Positions 1 through 6,890 of a stretch of DNA of 14,800 nucleotides are shown here, in pieces (the stretch's first letter is position 1; every line of letters begins with the position of its first letter). The position numbers and the translations under genes are program-made. The notes beneath the pieces are model-generated. The model ran no database searches. It was not told where the DNA came from and saw only the letters and a list, made by a program, of their open reading frames with translations. The stretch is from assembly GCA_902787415.1 (NCBI GenBank), contig CADAGG010000013.1, positions 1 through 14,800 of the forward strand, read 5' to 3'. The stretch comes from a methanogenic archaeon. Its GTDB lineage: Archaea > Thermoplasmatota > Thermoplasmata > Methanomassiliicoccales > Methanomethylophilaceae.

Positions 1-125
1 ATGGCCAGGTCGGCGGTCTCGGGGAACTCCCTGACCAGCCTGAGGTCGGAGGGTGCGCCCATGGCGGCCAGGGCCTTCACGACGGCATCCTCGCATTCCG
101 CTACGAATTTCTCCATTACGATCAT
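1..125 (-). CDS. argS: Arginyl-tRNA synthetase, N-terminal fragment (probable)
   Basis: The gene runs off the left edge; only the first 41 codons are visible. The protein starts MIVMEKFVAECEDAV and continues to a segment ending FPETADLA. A short N-terminal helix followed by a P-x-x-ADLA or GDLA stretch is typical of the N-terminal additional domain of archaeal ArgRS, which contacts the tRNA elbow. The ATG at 125 lies 5 nt after the prf1 stop and has a GGAG sequence about 8 nt upstream, inside the last prf1 codons, so I prefer it to the in-frame ATG at 116. From memory, argS sits next to prf1 in several euryarchaea, which supports the call. No catalytic motif (HIGH, KMSKS) is inside the window, so the identity rests on the N-terminus and context. 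Confidence 0.68.
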   Translation of the reverse strand, partial: MIVMEKFVAECEDAVVKALAAMGAPSDLRLVREFPETADLA

Positions 126-130
126 GTCAC

Positions 131-1366
131 TCACTCCAGCCTGTACCTGAGAAGGGCCGCGATTCCTCCGAAAGCCTTCAGGAGCATTCCTCCCTCCTCG
201 GAATCGGGGGTGATCAGCTGCATGTTCGAATTGTAGGTGTCGGCCATCTCGAAGAAGTCGTCGATGAGGTCCTTGCTGTCGAGCACCTTGGCGTTGGCCC
301 CGCACTCGGGGCACTTGAGGGGCAGGTCGGGATCGTCGACGGTGATGTCGAAGGTGTGCCCGGAGTTGCACTGGCAGTTGCAGCGGTACTTCCTGAGCTG
401 GCTGGAGATGAGGAAGGTGTCGACCGCACCCATCTCGGCGCAGTGGCGCACGTCGTCCTCTCCGTAGGCGTCGAGTCCGCCCTCGGTCTTCCTGATCTCG
501 CGGAACAGCCTCTGCATCATCTCCCTCTCCTGGGAGAGCTGCTGGTCGGCGATGGAGCCCTGTGCGTTGTCGACGAGCTCCTTCAGTCCGAACTCGTCGG
601 TGTAACCGGTGTCGATGAGGGGCTTGATGACCTTCTTCTGGAGCTCGTGGTGGAGGTACTCCTCGTTGTAGAAGAAGTCCTTGGTGGGGGAGTGTCCTCC
701 GATGATGATTCCCTCGAGGTCCATGAGGTTGTCCAGGAAGCAGGTGGTGCAGTTGTCCGCGATCTTCTTGAAGAACTCGTGGGCGGCGATCTCGATCAGC
801 CTCTCGAAACGGACGGACGACTGACCTCCCTGGTGGTGCTTCGAGGGGACCATGGACTCGAAGTGCTTGAGCACCTGGATCCTGGTTCCGGCCAGCATAC
901 CGATGGTGGCCTCCTTCCTGTCCATGACCAGAAGTCCGTAGAACTTCTTGTCGACCAGCATGCCGTCGAGGGGCTCGGTGAAGAACGCCGAGTCGCAGCG
1001 GTAGAGGAAGGCGGTGATGGCCTCCGGGGGGTCGATGACGTACTGGACCATCTTGGTCTGGTCTCCCGCACGGGGGACCTCTCCGCAGAAGATGACGATT
1101 CCCTTCTCGGGGACCTTGTTGAACGTCTTGAGACGGGCCATGATGGAGTCGATGGCGCTGGTGACGTTCTTGAGAGTGGTCTTCGATTTGATGTTCTGGG
1201 CCTGGCCCTCCTCGTCCCTGAGGTAGGCCATGGCGTCCGAAATGAGCTTGCCGGGCGGAACGTACACCGAAATCAGTTCGGTGCCTCTGCCTCGATAGTT
1301 TTTGATCTCTTCCATGGCCTTTTTAAAATCGTAACGGGCCCTGTTTGCTGAATTGTCGGTTGACAT
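131..1366 (-). CDS. prf1: Peptide chain release factor aRF1
   Basis: This 411-residue protein reads stop codons in the ribosomal A site and triggers peptide release. The N-terminal stop-decoding domain carries NIKS at residues 58-61 and a YxCxxxF motif (YRCDSAF, 122-128). The middle domain has the catalytic GGQ at 180-182, whose glutamine positions water in the peptidyl-transferase centre. The C-terminal domain has a cysteine cluster (Cys329, 331, 333, 352, 355) like the zinc site of many archaeal aRF1s. Length and domain order are normal. The ATG at 1366 follows a GAAGGT Shine-Dalgarno (1374-1379) by 7 nt. The probable argS starts 5 nt after the stop, so the two are likely co-transcribed. 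As the likely only release factor of a genome that here ends every gene in TGA, its handling of UGA versus UAG is of interest. Confidence 0.97.
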   Translation of the reverse strand: MSTDNSANRARYDFKKAMEEIKNYRGRGTELISVYVPPGKLISDAMAYLRDEEGQAQNIKSKTTLKNVTSAIDSIMARLKTFNKVPEKGIVIFCGEVPRAGDQTKMVQYVIDPPEAITAFLYRCDSAFFTEPLDGMLVDKKFYGLLVMDRKEATIGMLAGTRIQVLKHFESMVPSKHHQGGQSSVRFERLIEIAAHEFFKKIADNCTTCFLDNLMDLEGIIIGGHSPTKDFFYNEEYLHHELQKKVIKPLIDTGYTDEFGLKELVDNAQGSIADQQLSQEREMMQRLFREIRKTEGGLDAYGEDDVRHCAEMGAVDTFLISSQLRKYRCNCQCNSGHTFDITVDDPDLPLKCPECGANAKVLDSKDLIDDFFEMADTYNSNMQLITPDSEEGGMLLKAFGGIAALLRYRLE

Positions 1367-1373
1367 TGTTCAT

Positions 1374-1418
1374 ACCTTCGGCAATGATTTTATCCCTAAC
1401 CTACATCCCTATAAAAAG
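1374..1418 (-). promoter_or_regulatory. prf1 promoter and Shine-Dalgarno
   Basis: On the minus strand a TATA-like CTTTTTATA (1418 down to 1410) lies about 48 nt upstream of the prf1 ATG. This would place transcription start near 1388 and leave a leader of about 22 nt containing GAAGGT at 1379-1374. Spacing fits archaeal box A plus a Shine-Dalgarno leader. The prediction is by eye only. Confidence 0.5.
1385..1393 (+). promoter_or_regulatory. Possible TATA box of pyrH
   Basis: TGATTTTAT lies about 38 nt upstream of the pyrH ATG. With normal archaeal spacing, transcription would start near 1414-1416 and leave a leader of roughly 11 nt without a Shine-Dalgarno. Weak call: the stronger TATA at 1410-1418 is too close to this ATG and better fits prf1 on the other strand. 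Confidence 0.3.
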
Positions 1419-1426
1419 TGTTACAC

Positions 1427-2014
1427 ATGAGCCAGGATATTGTCGTCATCTCCATCGGCGGTTCCATCCTAATTCCGGACCAGAACGATTCGGTATATAT
1501 CGGAAAACTCGCCAGAATGCTGGAAAAAGCCTCCGAGAAGGTACGCGTCTGCGTAGTCTGCGGAGGAGGGAAGATCGCCAGGTACTACACCGTCACCGGC
1601 AGGGAACTGGGCGGCAAAGAGTACGACCTCGACATGAAATTCAAAGAGGGCGGGATCGTCGTCATGGGCGGTACCGAACCCGGCCACACCACCGATGCCG
1701 TCGCCACCATGCTGGCCTGCGAGCTCGGGGCGAAGCGCGTGATCAACGCCACCTCCGTCGACGCGGTCTACTCCGACGACCCCCGCAAGAACCCCGACGC
1801 CGTCAGGTACGACAAACTCACCATCGACGAGCTCGACGCCCTGGTCTACAAGGATCACGGAGCGGGCAAGTCCAGCGTCTTCGACCCCCTCGGCGTGCAG
1901 ATCGCCAAGAAGGAGAAGATCGACATCCAGATGGTGGACGGAAGGAACCTCGAGGAACTGGAGAAGGCCATCCTGGGCCTGCCGTTCTCGGGAACCTACA
2001 TCAATTCCCAGTGA
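1427..2014 (+). CDS. pyrH: UMP kinase, archaeal type, internally shortened
   Basis: Amino-acid-kinase-fold enzyme expected to phosphorylate UMP to UDP with ATP. It shows the N-terminal ISIGGSIL glycine loop (residues 8-15), VCGGGKIAR (44-52), VMGGTEPGHTTDAVA (79-93), the nucleotide-site ATSVDAVYSDDP region, and SSVFDPLG near the C-terminus. These match archaeal UMP kinases of about 225 residues, yet this protein has 195. The gap falls between YDLDM (66-70) and KFKEGGIVVMGG (71-82), where relatives carry about 33 more residues including an IGI-x-x-TR-x-NA helix tied to UMP binding and subunit contacts. The reading frame stays open, so this is not a simple frameshift. The ATG at 1427 gives the expected N-terminus; a GTG at 1418 has no better support. 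There is no clear Shine-Dalgarno, so the message may be nearly leaderless. The 3' end overlaps convergent dtdA by 14 bp. Confidence 0.88.
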   Translation: MSQDIVVISIGGSILIPDQNDSVYIGKLARMLEKASEKVRVCVVCGGGKIARYYTVTGRELGGKEYDLDMKFKEGGIVVMGGTEPGHTTDAVATMLACELGAKRVINATSVDAVYSDDPRKNPDAVRYDKLTIDELDALVYKDHGAGKSSVFDPLGVQIAKKEKIDIQMVDGRNLEELEKAILGLPFSGTYINSQ

Positions 2015-2846
2015 GAGGCTCGAAATCCTCGGACTTCATGATCTCGCAGCCGAGCGACTCCGCCAGTTCGCGGAGGTGCGTGGCCTGCAAGCCCTTCATG
2101 GATTTACGGTGGATGTAAACACAATCCGTACGGCTGGCCTCGGTCGCCTTTCTGATCGAGGCCGCCACATCCTCATCGCTCCTGCCCTCCATCTGATAGT
2201 TGGGCAGCATGTGTCCGAAGTTGACCTTGTGCGAAAGTGCCAGCTCGGTGAATCTGGGGGCATAATGGCCTCCGCCCAGGCCCACCACGCTGACGTAATC
2301 GTTCTTCTCCCTCACCTTGGCGAGCACCCTCGACTGGATGTCGGCGGCGTCGCTCCTGCCCCAGCAGCTCTCGTCGCTGCCGATCTCCAGGAACATGGTG
2401 GGGGTCTCCAGGAGGGGACCATGGTGGGTCACCTCGAAGCAGATGCTGTACTCGGGGATGTCGCACTCCGCCCTGATGGCGCGGAGCATGTCCGTCATCA
2501 CCGCAGGGCAGGCGGGGACCAGTCTCCCCTCCTCTCCCCCGTGCTCCGCCTCATGGTAGTTGCCGATGGGGTGCACGGTCAGCGCGGGGATCCCGCTCTG
2601 GGCGCTGTGGACCGACGGGAAGACGACCACGTCGAAAACGAATCCGGCCTCCTTCGCGTCGCGGTCCAGGTGCTCCGACCTGATGTGCTGGTGCTGGAGG
2701 TAGACGACGGTGTCGTCGCCGTCGGTGATGTACCTGCGCCCTTCCCGGTCGGTTCCCGCCTCGGACCACTCCCCTCCCTGTATGAACCTGTCAACCATGT
2801 TCACGGAGGCTATGTCCTTCTCGTACCGAACTATGAGTCTGCGCAT
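2001..2846 (-). CDS. dtdA: D-aminoacyl-tRNA deacylase (DTD2 / GEK1 family)
   Basis: This 281-residue hydrolase cleaves the ester bond of D-amino acids wrongly attached to tRNA, recycling the tRNA and keeping D-residues out of proteins. DTD2 is the archaeal and plant version, a metal-dependent enzyme unrelated in fold to bacterial DTD1. Family motifs are present in order: VHPIGNY (91-97), FEVTHHGP (137-144), GGGHYAPRF (191-199) and GHMLP (211-215), whose histidines are the likely metal and catalytic residues. Length is normal and no segment is missing. The ATG at 2846 gives a natural N-terminus (MRRLIVRYEKDIAS). It is divergent from the winged-helix gene at 2915 and its last 14 bases overlap the convergent pyrH end. 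Its place among prf1, trpS and pheS suits a translation quality-control role. Confidence 0.95.
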   Translation of the reverse strand: MRRLIVRYEKDIASVNMVDRFIQGGEWSEAGTDREGRRYITDGDDTVVYLQHQHIRSEHLDRDAKEAGFVFDVVVFPSVHSAQSGIPALTVHPIGNYHEAEHGGEEGRLVPACPAVMTDMLRAIRAECDIPEYSICFEVTHHGPLLETPTMFLEIGSDESCWGRSDAADIQSRVLAKVREKNDYVSVVGLGGGHYAPRFTELALSHKVNFGHMLPNYQMEGRSDEDVAASIRKATEASRTDCVYIHRKSMKGLQATHLRELAESLGCEIMKSEDFEPLTGN

Positions 2847-2914
2847 TTACATCACTTGCCGAATGTAAAATTGCGACCCGTTTACTTTTTATTATAACTA
2901 TCGGTGAAAAAACC
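2847..2914. promoter_or_regulatory. Divergent promoter region dtdA / wHTH-TPR gene
   Basis: The 68-base AT-rich gap serves two divergent genes. On the minus strand TTATAATAAAAAGTAAA (2897 down to 2881) is a good TATA candidate for dtdA, predicting a start near 2863. On the plus strand the same T-rich block (2886-2897) or ATGTAAAATTG (2862-2872) could serve the gene at 2915. That gene has a GGTGA Shine-Dalgarno at 2903-2907, 7 nt before its ATG, which argues for the upstream box and a short leader. Confidence 0.45.
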
Positions 2915-4147
2915 ATGGCCGCCTTCACCATCAAAGACGTCACCGTGAAGGAGCGCATCCTCCTCCACCTGGCCAGATTCAGCAACGTTCTCCCGGGACA
3001 GATCTACAACGTCCCCTTCGACCTCACCCAGGACGGTATCGCCATGGTGGTCGGAATCACCCGCGCCCACGCCTCCATCGACCTCAAGAAACTCGGTGAG
3101 ACGGGGCTCGTCATGAACTGGCTGGCACATCAGAAGGGGGCCCGCAGCAAGAGGCTGGTCTACAGCATCACCAAGGAGGGCATGACCCGGGCCGAGGAGT
3201 CCAAGGACAGGCTCATCCAGGAGGGGATCGACATCGACGTCCTCCTCGACATGAGGAGGTGCGACCCCGAGACCAAGTGGAACTCGCTCACCGATGCGGA
3301 CCGCGAGGTGTTCGGCAGGGTGTGCGTCCTGAGGGTGCCGGTTCCCCGCGAGACCTTCCCTCCCACCCCCTCCGGGGTGCTCCCGACTGACGTGGCCGGG
3401 ATGACCAGCATCCCCCGCGAGACCGCCCTGAAGTACCTCGAGAAGGTGTCCATGGACACCGTCCGCGGATGGAACAGCTGGGCCGCCGACTACTGGCTCG
3501 ACAAGAACGACGTCCAGGAGAGACTGTACCACCTGGTGGAGGCGGGAAGGACCGCCGAGGCCGGCAAATATGCGAGGTCCCACGAGCACGAGCTCGTGTC
3601 CAACCCCAACGAGGACCTGCTGCGCAGCCTGGGCATCATCAACCAGGAGAACCCCGGGAACGACACGATCCTCTGGATGAGGAGCCGGGTGGCCTATGCC
3701 TGCAAGTCCCTGGATGCCCTGAAGGCCTGCCTCAAGGACCTTCACAAGCTGGGCTCGCCCATGGCGGAACTCACCCAGGCCCAGATCGACATCCTGAAGG
3801 AGGACTACTGGAACGCTGCCTCCGTTGCCGACGGCGTTTACCAGCAGACCCGCCATCCCGCCGCCGCGATGCTCCTGGCCAAGGCACAGCTGTGCATGGG
3901 CGACATAGACGGTGCAGAGAAGACGGTCATCGATACCATAGACGCCATGGAGAGGATCGGCGACGTGACCTATCTGGACGACGTGCTGAGGGCACGCGCG
4001 GAGATAGCCTACAGCCGGGGCGATAAGCAATCGGCAGTGGCCCTGCTGGGCAAGGCGAAGGCCGCCGCACCCGATTACAAGAAGCACGACCTGCAGTTCC
4101 TAGCGGACGCGATTTCCAAGCCTGGCACTGCTGTGTCCTTCATCTGA
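2915..4147 (+). CDS. Winged-helix DNA-binding protein with C-terminal TPR-like repeats
   Basis: This 410-residue protein has no family name that I recognise. Residues about 10-92 look like a winged helix: VKERILLHLARF, then a helix-turn-helix around GIAMVVGITRAHASIDLKKL (41-60), and a wing with basic residues (KGARSKRLVYSITKEG, 74-89). A linker (93-190) is followed by about 200 residues of paired amphipathic helices rich in alanine and leucine. YWNAASVADGVYQ and MLLAKAQLCMGDIDGAEKTV have the spacing of tetratricopeptide-like repeats. A role in transcription control with a protein-interaction tail is a reasonable inference; target and signal are unknown. The ATG at 2915 has a GGTGA 7 nt upstream. 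There is no membrane segment, so it should be cytoplasmic. It converges with pheS with 3 bases between the stops. Confidence 0.75.
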   Translation: MAAFTIKDVTVKERILLHLARFSNVLPGQIYNVPFDLTQDGIAMVVGITRAHASIDLKKLGETGLVMNWLAHQKGARSKRLVYSITKEGMTRAEESKDRLIQEGIDIDVLLDMRRCDPETKWNSLTDADREVFGRVCVLRVPVPRETFPPTPSGVLPTDVAGMTSIPRETALKYLEKVSMDTVRGWNSWAADYWLDKNDVQERLYHLVEAGRTAEAGKYARSHEHELVSNPNEDLLRSLGIINQENPGNDTILWMRSRVAYACKSLDALKACLKDLHKLGSPMAELTQAQIDILKEDYWNAASVADGVYQQTRHPAAAMLLAKAQLCMGDIDGAEKTVIDTIDAMERIGDVTYLDDVLRARAEIAYSRGDKQSAVALLGKAKAAAPDYKKHDLQFLADAISKPGTAVSFI

Positions 4148-4150
4148 GGA

Positions 4151-5680
4151 TCAGTACACGGTGCTCTTCTTGAGGGAGTCGAGATCGGAGATGTAAAGGT
4201 CCCTGATGTCGGTGATGTTCCACTTGAGCATCGCCAGCCTCTCGAATCCGAATCCCCATGCGAGGACGGGGGTCTTGACTCCGAAGGGCGCGAGGACCTC
4301 GGGCCTGAACACTCCGGCACCGCCGAGCTCAAGCCACTTGCCGTTGAAGAAGACCTCCAGTTCGAGGGAGGGCTCGGTGTAGGGGAAGTAGCTGGGGCGG
4401 ACGTTGATCTTGTCGAATCCCATCCTGGCGTAGAACTCGCGGATGAGGGAGATGAGCATGTCGAGGTTGGCGTTCTCGTCGATGACGATTCCCTCGATCT
4501 GACTGAACTCGGGCAGGTGGGTGGCGTCGATGGACTCCTTCCTGAAGATCCTGGAGATGGAGAACGCCTTCTGGGGCGCATCGGGATGCTCCGCGATGTA
4601 CTTGATACTGCTGACGGTGGAGTGGGTCCTCAGGATGGCCTGAGCTGCCTTCTCCTCCGACCAGGTGCCTCCCCAGCCGGTGGAACCGGTGTCGCCGCCG
4701 TTCTCGTGGATGGCCTTGATCTTGGCGACCAGCTCCCTGTCGTCCAGGGGGATTGTCTGGGGGTTGTCGAGGAAGAAGGTGTCCTGCATATCCCTGGCAG
4801 GGTGGTCCTGGGGGATGAAGAGGGTGTCCATGTTCCAGAACGCGTTCTGGACGTACTCGGAGGACATCTCGGTGAATCCCATGTCGGTGAAGAGCCTACG
4901 GACCTCGTTACCGAGCCTGGTCAGGGGGTTCTTCTTGGCGGGGTAGGCGGCGGGGGCGAAGGTCTGCACGTCGTACTTCCTGAACTCCACGTCCTTCCAT
5001 TTGCCGCTCTGGATGACCTCGTCGGTCACCTCGGTGAGCTCCTCCCTGATCTCGATTCCGGAGCGGGCGGCCGCGGTACCGTCGGCAGTGAGGGCGATCT
5101 CCCTCTTGGTGACGACGGTCTCCTTGATCATTCCCTTGCGGCCCTTGAGGTCCTTGACGACCTTGGGGTCGGCGTCCTTCTCCTCCACGGGGGCCTCGAT
5201 CATGCGGGCGATGAGCTCCTCGTCGGGCATCTGCTTTCCGAGGGTCTGCTTTCCGAGGTCGGTGAGCACCAGGCCCTTCTCCCCGGAGACCTCCTGCATG
5301 GTGGCGAGCTTCTTCCTCATCAGCCATCCGACGGCGATGTTGTCCTCGCCGGGCATGGCGGAGGCCAGGGCGGTGAGGGTCATGGAACCGCCGTTGGAGT
5401 CGAGGGCGGTGAGTGCCCTCCTCTCGGGAAGTCCCTTCCTGGATTCCTCCACGTCGGTGAGCTCGAAGTACTTGGTGCTGTCCTCGGAGATCTCCGCGAG
5501 TCCCTGGGAGGCGAGCCATGAGGCGGAGCCCATGACCTCGACCTCCAGGCCGAAACCGCCCTTCTCAATCATGTCGGCAGGGCTTCCGCGGCCCCCGTTC
5601 TTATCAAGTGCCAGCAGCAGTCTTTTCTCGTTGTAGCTAAGTCCTTCGAGCAACTCCTTCATATCCATCTTACTCACCAT
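4151..5680 (-). CDS. pheS: Phenylalanyl-tRNA synthetase alpha subunit
   Basis: Catalytic subunit of the heterotetrameric class II PheRS, which charges tRNA-Phe with phenylalanine. Its 509 residues fit the archaeal/eukaryotic form. An N-terminal region of about 220 residues resembles the winged-helix modules that contact tRNA. The catalytic core follows: motif 1 around HPARDMQDTFFL (293-304), TGWGGTWSEEKA (334-345), motif 2 around SRIFRKESIDATH (376-388) and motif 3 GFGFERLAML (476-485). No beta-subunit gene (pheT) is in the window, so it must lie elsewhere. The ATG at 5680 is embedded in the end of trpS (7-nt overlap), with GAAGGT 5 nt upstream. The in-frame ATG at 5668, preceded by GGTGA, is an equally plausible start that would remove four residues. 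Co-transcription with trpS is likely. Confidence 0.97.
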   Translation of the reverse strand: MVSKMDMKELLEGLSYNEKRLLLALDKNGGRGSPADMIEKGGFGLEVEVMGSASWLASQGLAEISEDSTKYFELTDVEESRKGLPERRALTALDSNGGSMTLTALASAMPGEDNIAVGWLMRKKLATMQEVSGEKGLVLTDLGKQTLGKQMPDEELIARMIEAPVEEKDADPKVVKDLKGRKGMIKETVVTKREIALTADGTAAARSGIEIREELTEVTDEVIQSGKWKDVEFRKYDVQTFAPAAYPAKKNPLTRLGNEVRRLFTDMGFTEMSSEYVQNAFWNMDTLFIPQDHPARDMQDTFFLDNPQTIPLDDRELVAKIKAIHENGGDTGSTGWGGTWSEEKAAQAILRTHSTVSSIKYIAEHPDAPQKAFSISRIFRKESIDATHLPEFSQIEGIVIDENANLDMLISLIREFYARMGFDKINVRPSYFPYTEPSLELEVFFNGKWLELGGAGVFRPEVLAPFGVKTPVLAWGFGFERLAMLKWNITDIRDLYISDLDSLKKSTVY

Positions 5681-6795
5681 TTGAAACCTTCGAAGGTCAT
5701 CTGCTTGACTATCTCTTTGGCCTCTTCCCTCTTGGCCTGATGATTCTCAAGGAAGACGTTTATCTTGCCGGTGAGCGCCACCTTGCACTCGCCGCAGAGG
5801 ATCTCTCCGCGCCTGCATTTGTCCGCCAGCTCGTTGAGCTTGGCGTCGTCGTGCTCGAAGAGATAGAAATTGTACTTGAATACGGCGCAGACGTCGGGGT
5901 TTCCTCCCTTCTCCCTCTGCTCCTCCACGCTGACGCATCCTCCGGTGAACGCCCTTCCGACCTTCTTCTTGACCTGCTTGGGGGTGTCGGTGGTGTAGAT
6001 GGTGGCGTTCTCGTCCGAGGAGGACATCTTGTCCCCGCCGTTGAGGCCGGGGCACATCTTGCAGTAGATCATGGACGGCTTGTGGTAGCCGAGTCCCTGG
6101 GCCACGTCGCGGGTGACCCTGAAGTGGGGGTCCTGGTCGATTCCGCAGGGGATGACCACGCGGGTGGGCTTGCCCTCGATCTCCGAGGGGATGAAGGCGG
6201 GTGCGGATTCCAGGGTGGTGAAGAAGATCCTTCCGATGTTGGACTCACCGTCGAAACCGAAGACGGCCTTGGCGGTGGAGAAGGTGACCTTCTTGGCGAC
6301 GCGGAGCGCCAGAGGATACAGGGTCTTGATGTTCTCGGTGTCCACGATGATCTTGGTCTTCTCGGGGTCGAAGCCGAGGGCGACGAAGTCCAGGGCGTTC
6401 TCGTAGGCCATGTTGCGGGTGTCGTGCAGAGTGAGGTCCTTGAAGAGGAACTTCTCGTCGTCGGTCATCTGGAAGAGCATGTCGCACTTGAAGGTGTCCT
6501 GCACCCATTTGTTGAAGATCCAGGGCATGACGTGGCCCAGGTGGGTGTTCCCGGAAGGTCCCCTGCCGGTGTAGAGATAGAACTTGTTGCCCTTGTCGTA
6601 GTCGTCCAGGAGCAGACCGAGGTCGCGGTGGCAGTAGAAGATTCCGCGCCTTATCATGTAGTGGGGCTCTCCGTAACGGGAGATCCTGTCCATCAGCTCC
6701 TTGTCGATGGGGGTCGTTCCGAACTTCTTCATCAGAACGTCGTAGTCTATGTCTCCGGTCACTTCCCAGGGGGTGACCTTGAAATCCTCTGCCAT
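5674..6795 (-). CDS. trpS: Tryptophanyl-tRNA synthetase, archaeal/eukaryotic type
   Basis: Class I synthetase that activates tryptophan with ATP and transfers it to tRNA-Trp. The 373-residue protein has the archaeal/eukaryotic N-terminal extension, then the Rossmann core with GRGPSGNTHLGH (HIGH-type motif, 85-88), FQMTDDEKFLFKD (108-120), IPCGIDQDPHFRVTRD (215-230) and the KMSSS loop (256-260). Cys245/Cys248 and Cys332-Cys340 pairs near these regions might bind metal, which I cannot verify. The ATG at 6795 has no convincing Shine-Dalgarno; a TTTAAAG box at 6820-6826 on the minus strand would place transcription start within a few bases of the ATG, so the message is probably leaderless. trpS is the first gene of a two-gene unit with pheS, linking charging of two aromatic amino acids. 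Confidence 0.97.
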   Translation of the reverse strand: MAEDFKVTPWEVTGDIDYDVLMKKFGTTPIDKELMDRISRYGEPHYMIRRGIFYCHRDLGLLLDDYDKGNKFYLYTGRGPSGNTHLGHVMPWIFNKWVQDTFKCDMLFQMTDDEKFLFKDLTLHDTRNMAYENALDFVALGFDPEKTKIIVDTENIKTLYPLALRVAKKVTFSTAKAVFGFDGESNIGRIFFTTLESAPAFIPSEIEGKPTRVVIPCGIDQDPHFRVTRDVAQGLGYHKPSMIYCKMCPGLNGGDKMSSSDENATIYTTDTPKQVKKKVGRAFTGGCVSVEEQREKGGNPDVCAVFKYNFYLFEHDDAKLNELADKCRRGEILCGECKVALTGKINVFLENHQAKREEAKEIVKQMTFEGFKW

Positions 6796-6890
6796 TGTGC
6801 GCTCATAGTTATAAAATACTTTAAAGTTGGGGTAGACCCAGAACCCCCGTTTAACGAACTAATATTAAGGCGATTACCTATGCAGTCAGT
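6796..6890. promoter_or_regulatory. Divergent promoter region trpS / 148-aa gene
   Basis: This gap of 95 bases holds two TATA-like boxes. TTTAAAG (minus strand, 6826-6820) sits about 27 nt from the trpS ATG. TAATATTAA (plus strand, 6860-6868) sits about 27 nt from the ATG at 6891. Both spacings predict leaderless messages. Between them is an imperfect inverted repeat: TTAAAGTTGGGGT (6821-6833) faces ACCCCCGTTTAA (6843-6854) across a 9-base spacer. Its left arm overlaps the trpS box, so it could be an operator. No TrpY-type TGTACA site was seen. Confidence 0.45.

Noticed and set aside
53..1351. Open frame of over 400 codons on the plus strand opposite prf1
   Set aside because: It is antisense to a clear aRF1. 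Its product is a low-complexity mix of Val, Leu, Gly, Glu and Asp typical of reverse-complemented GC-rich codons, with no motif.
1427..2014. pyrH as a pseudogene
   Set aside because: The frame is intact from start to stop and all remaining kinase motifs are conserved; the missing segment is in frame, so a functional but altered enzyme or an assembly deletion is more likely.
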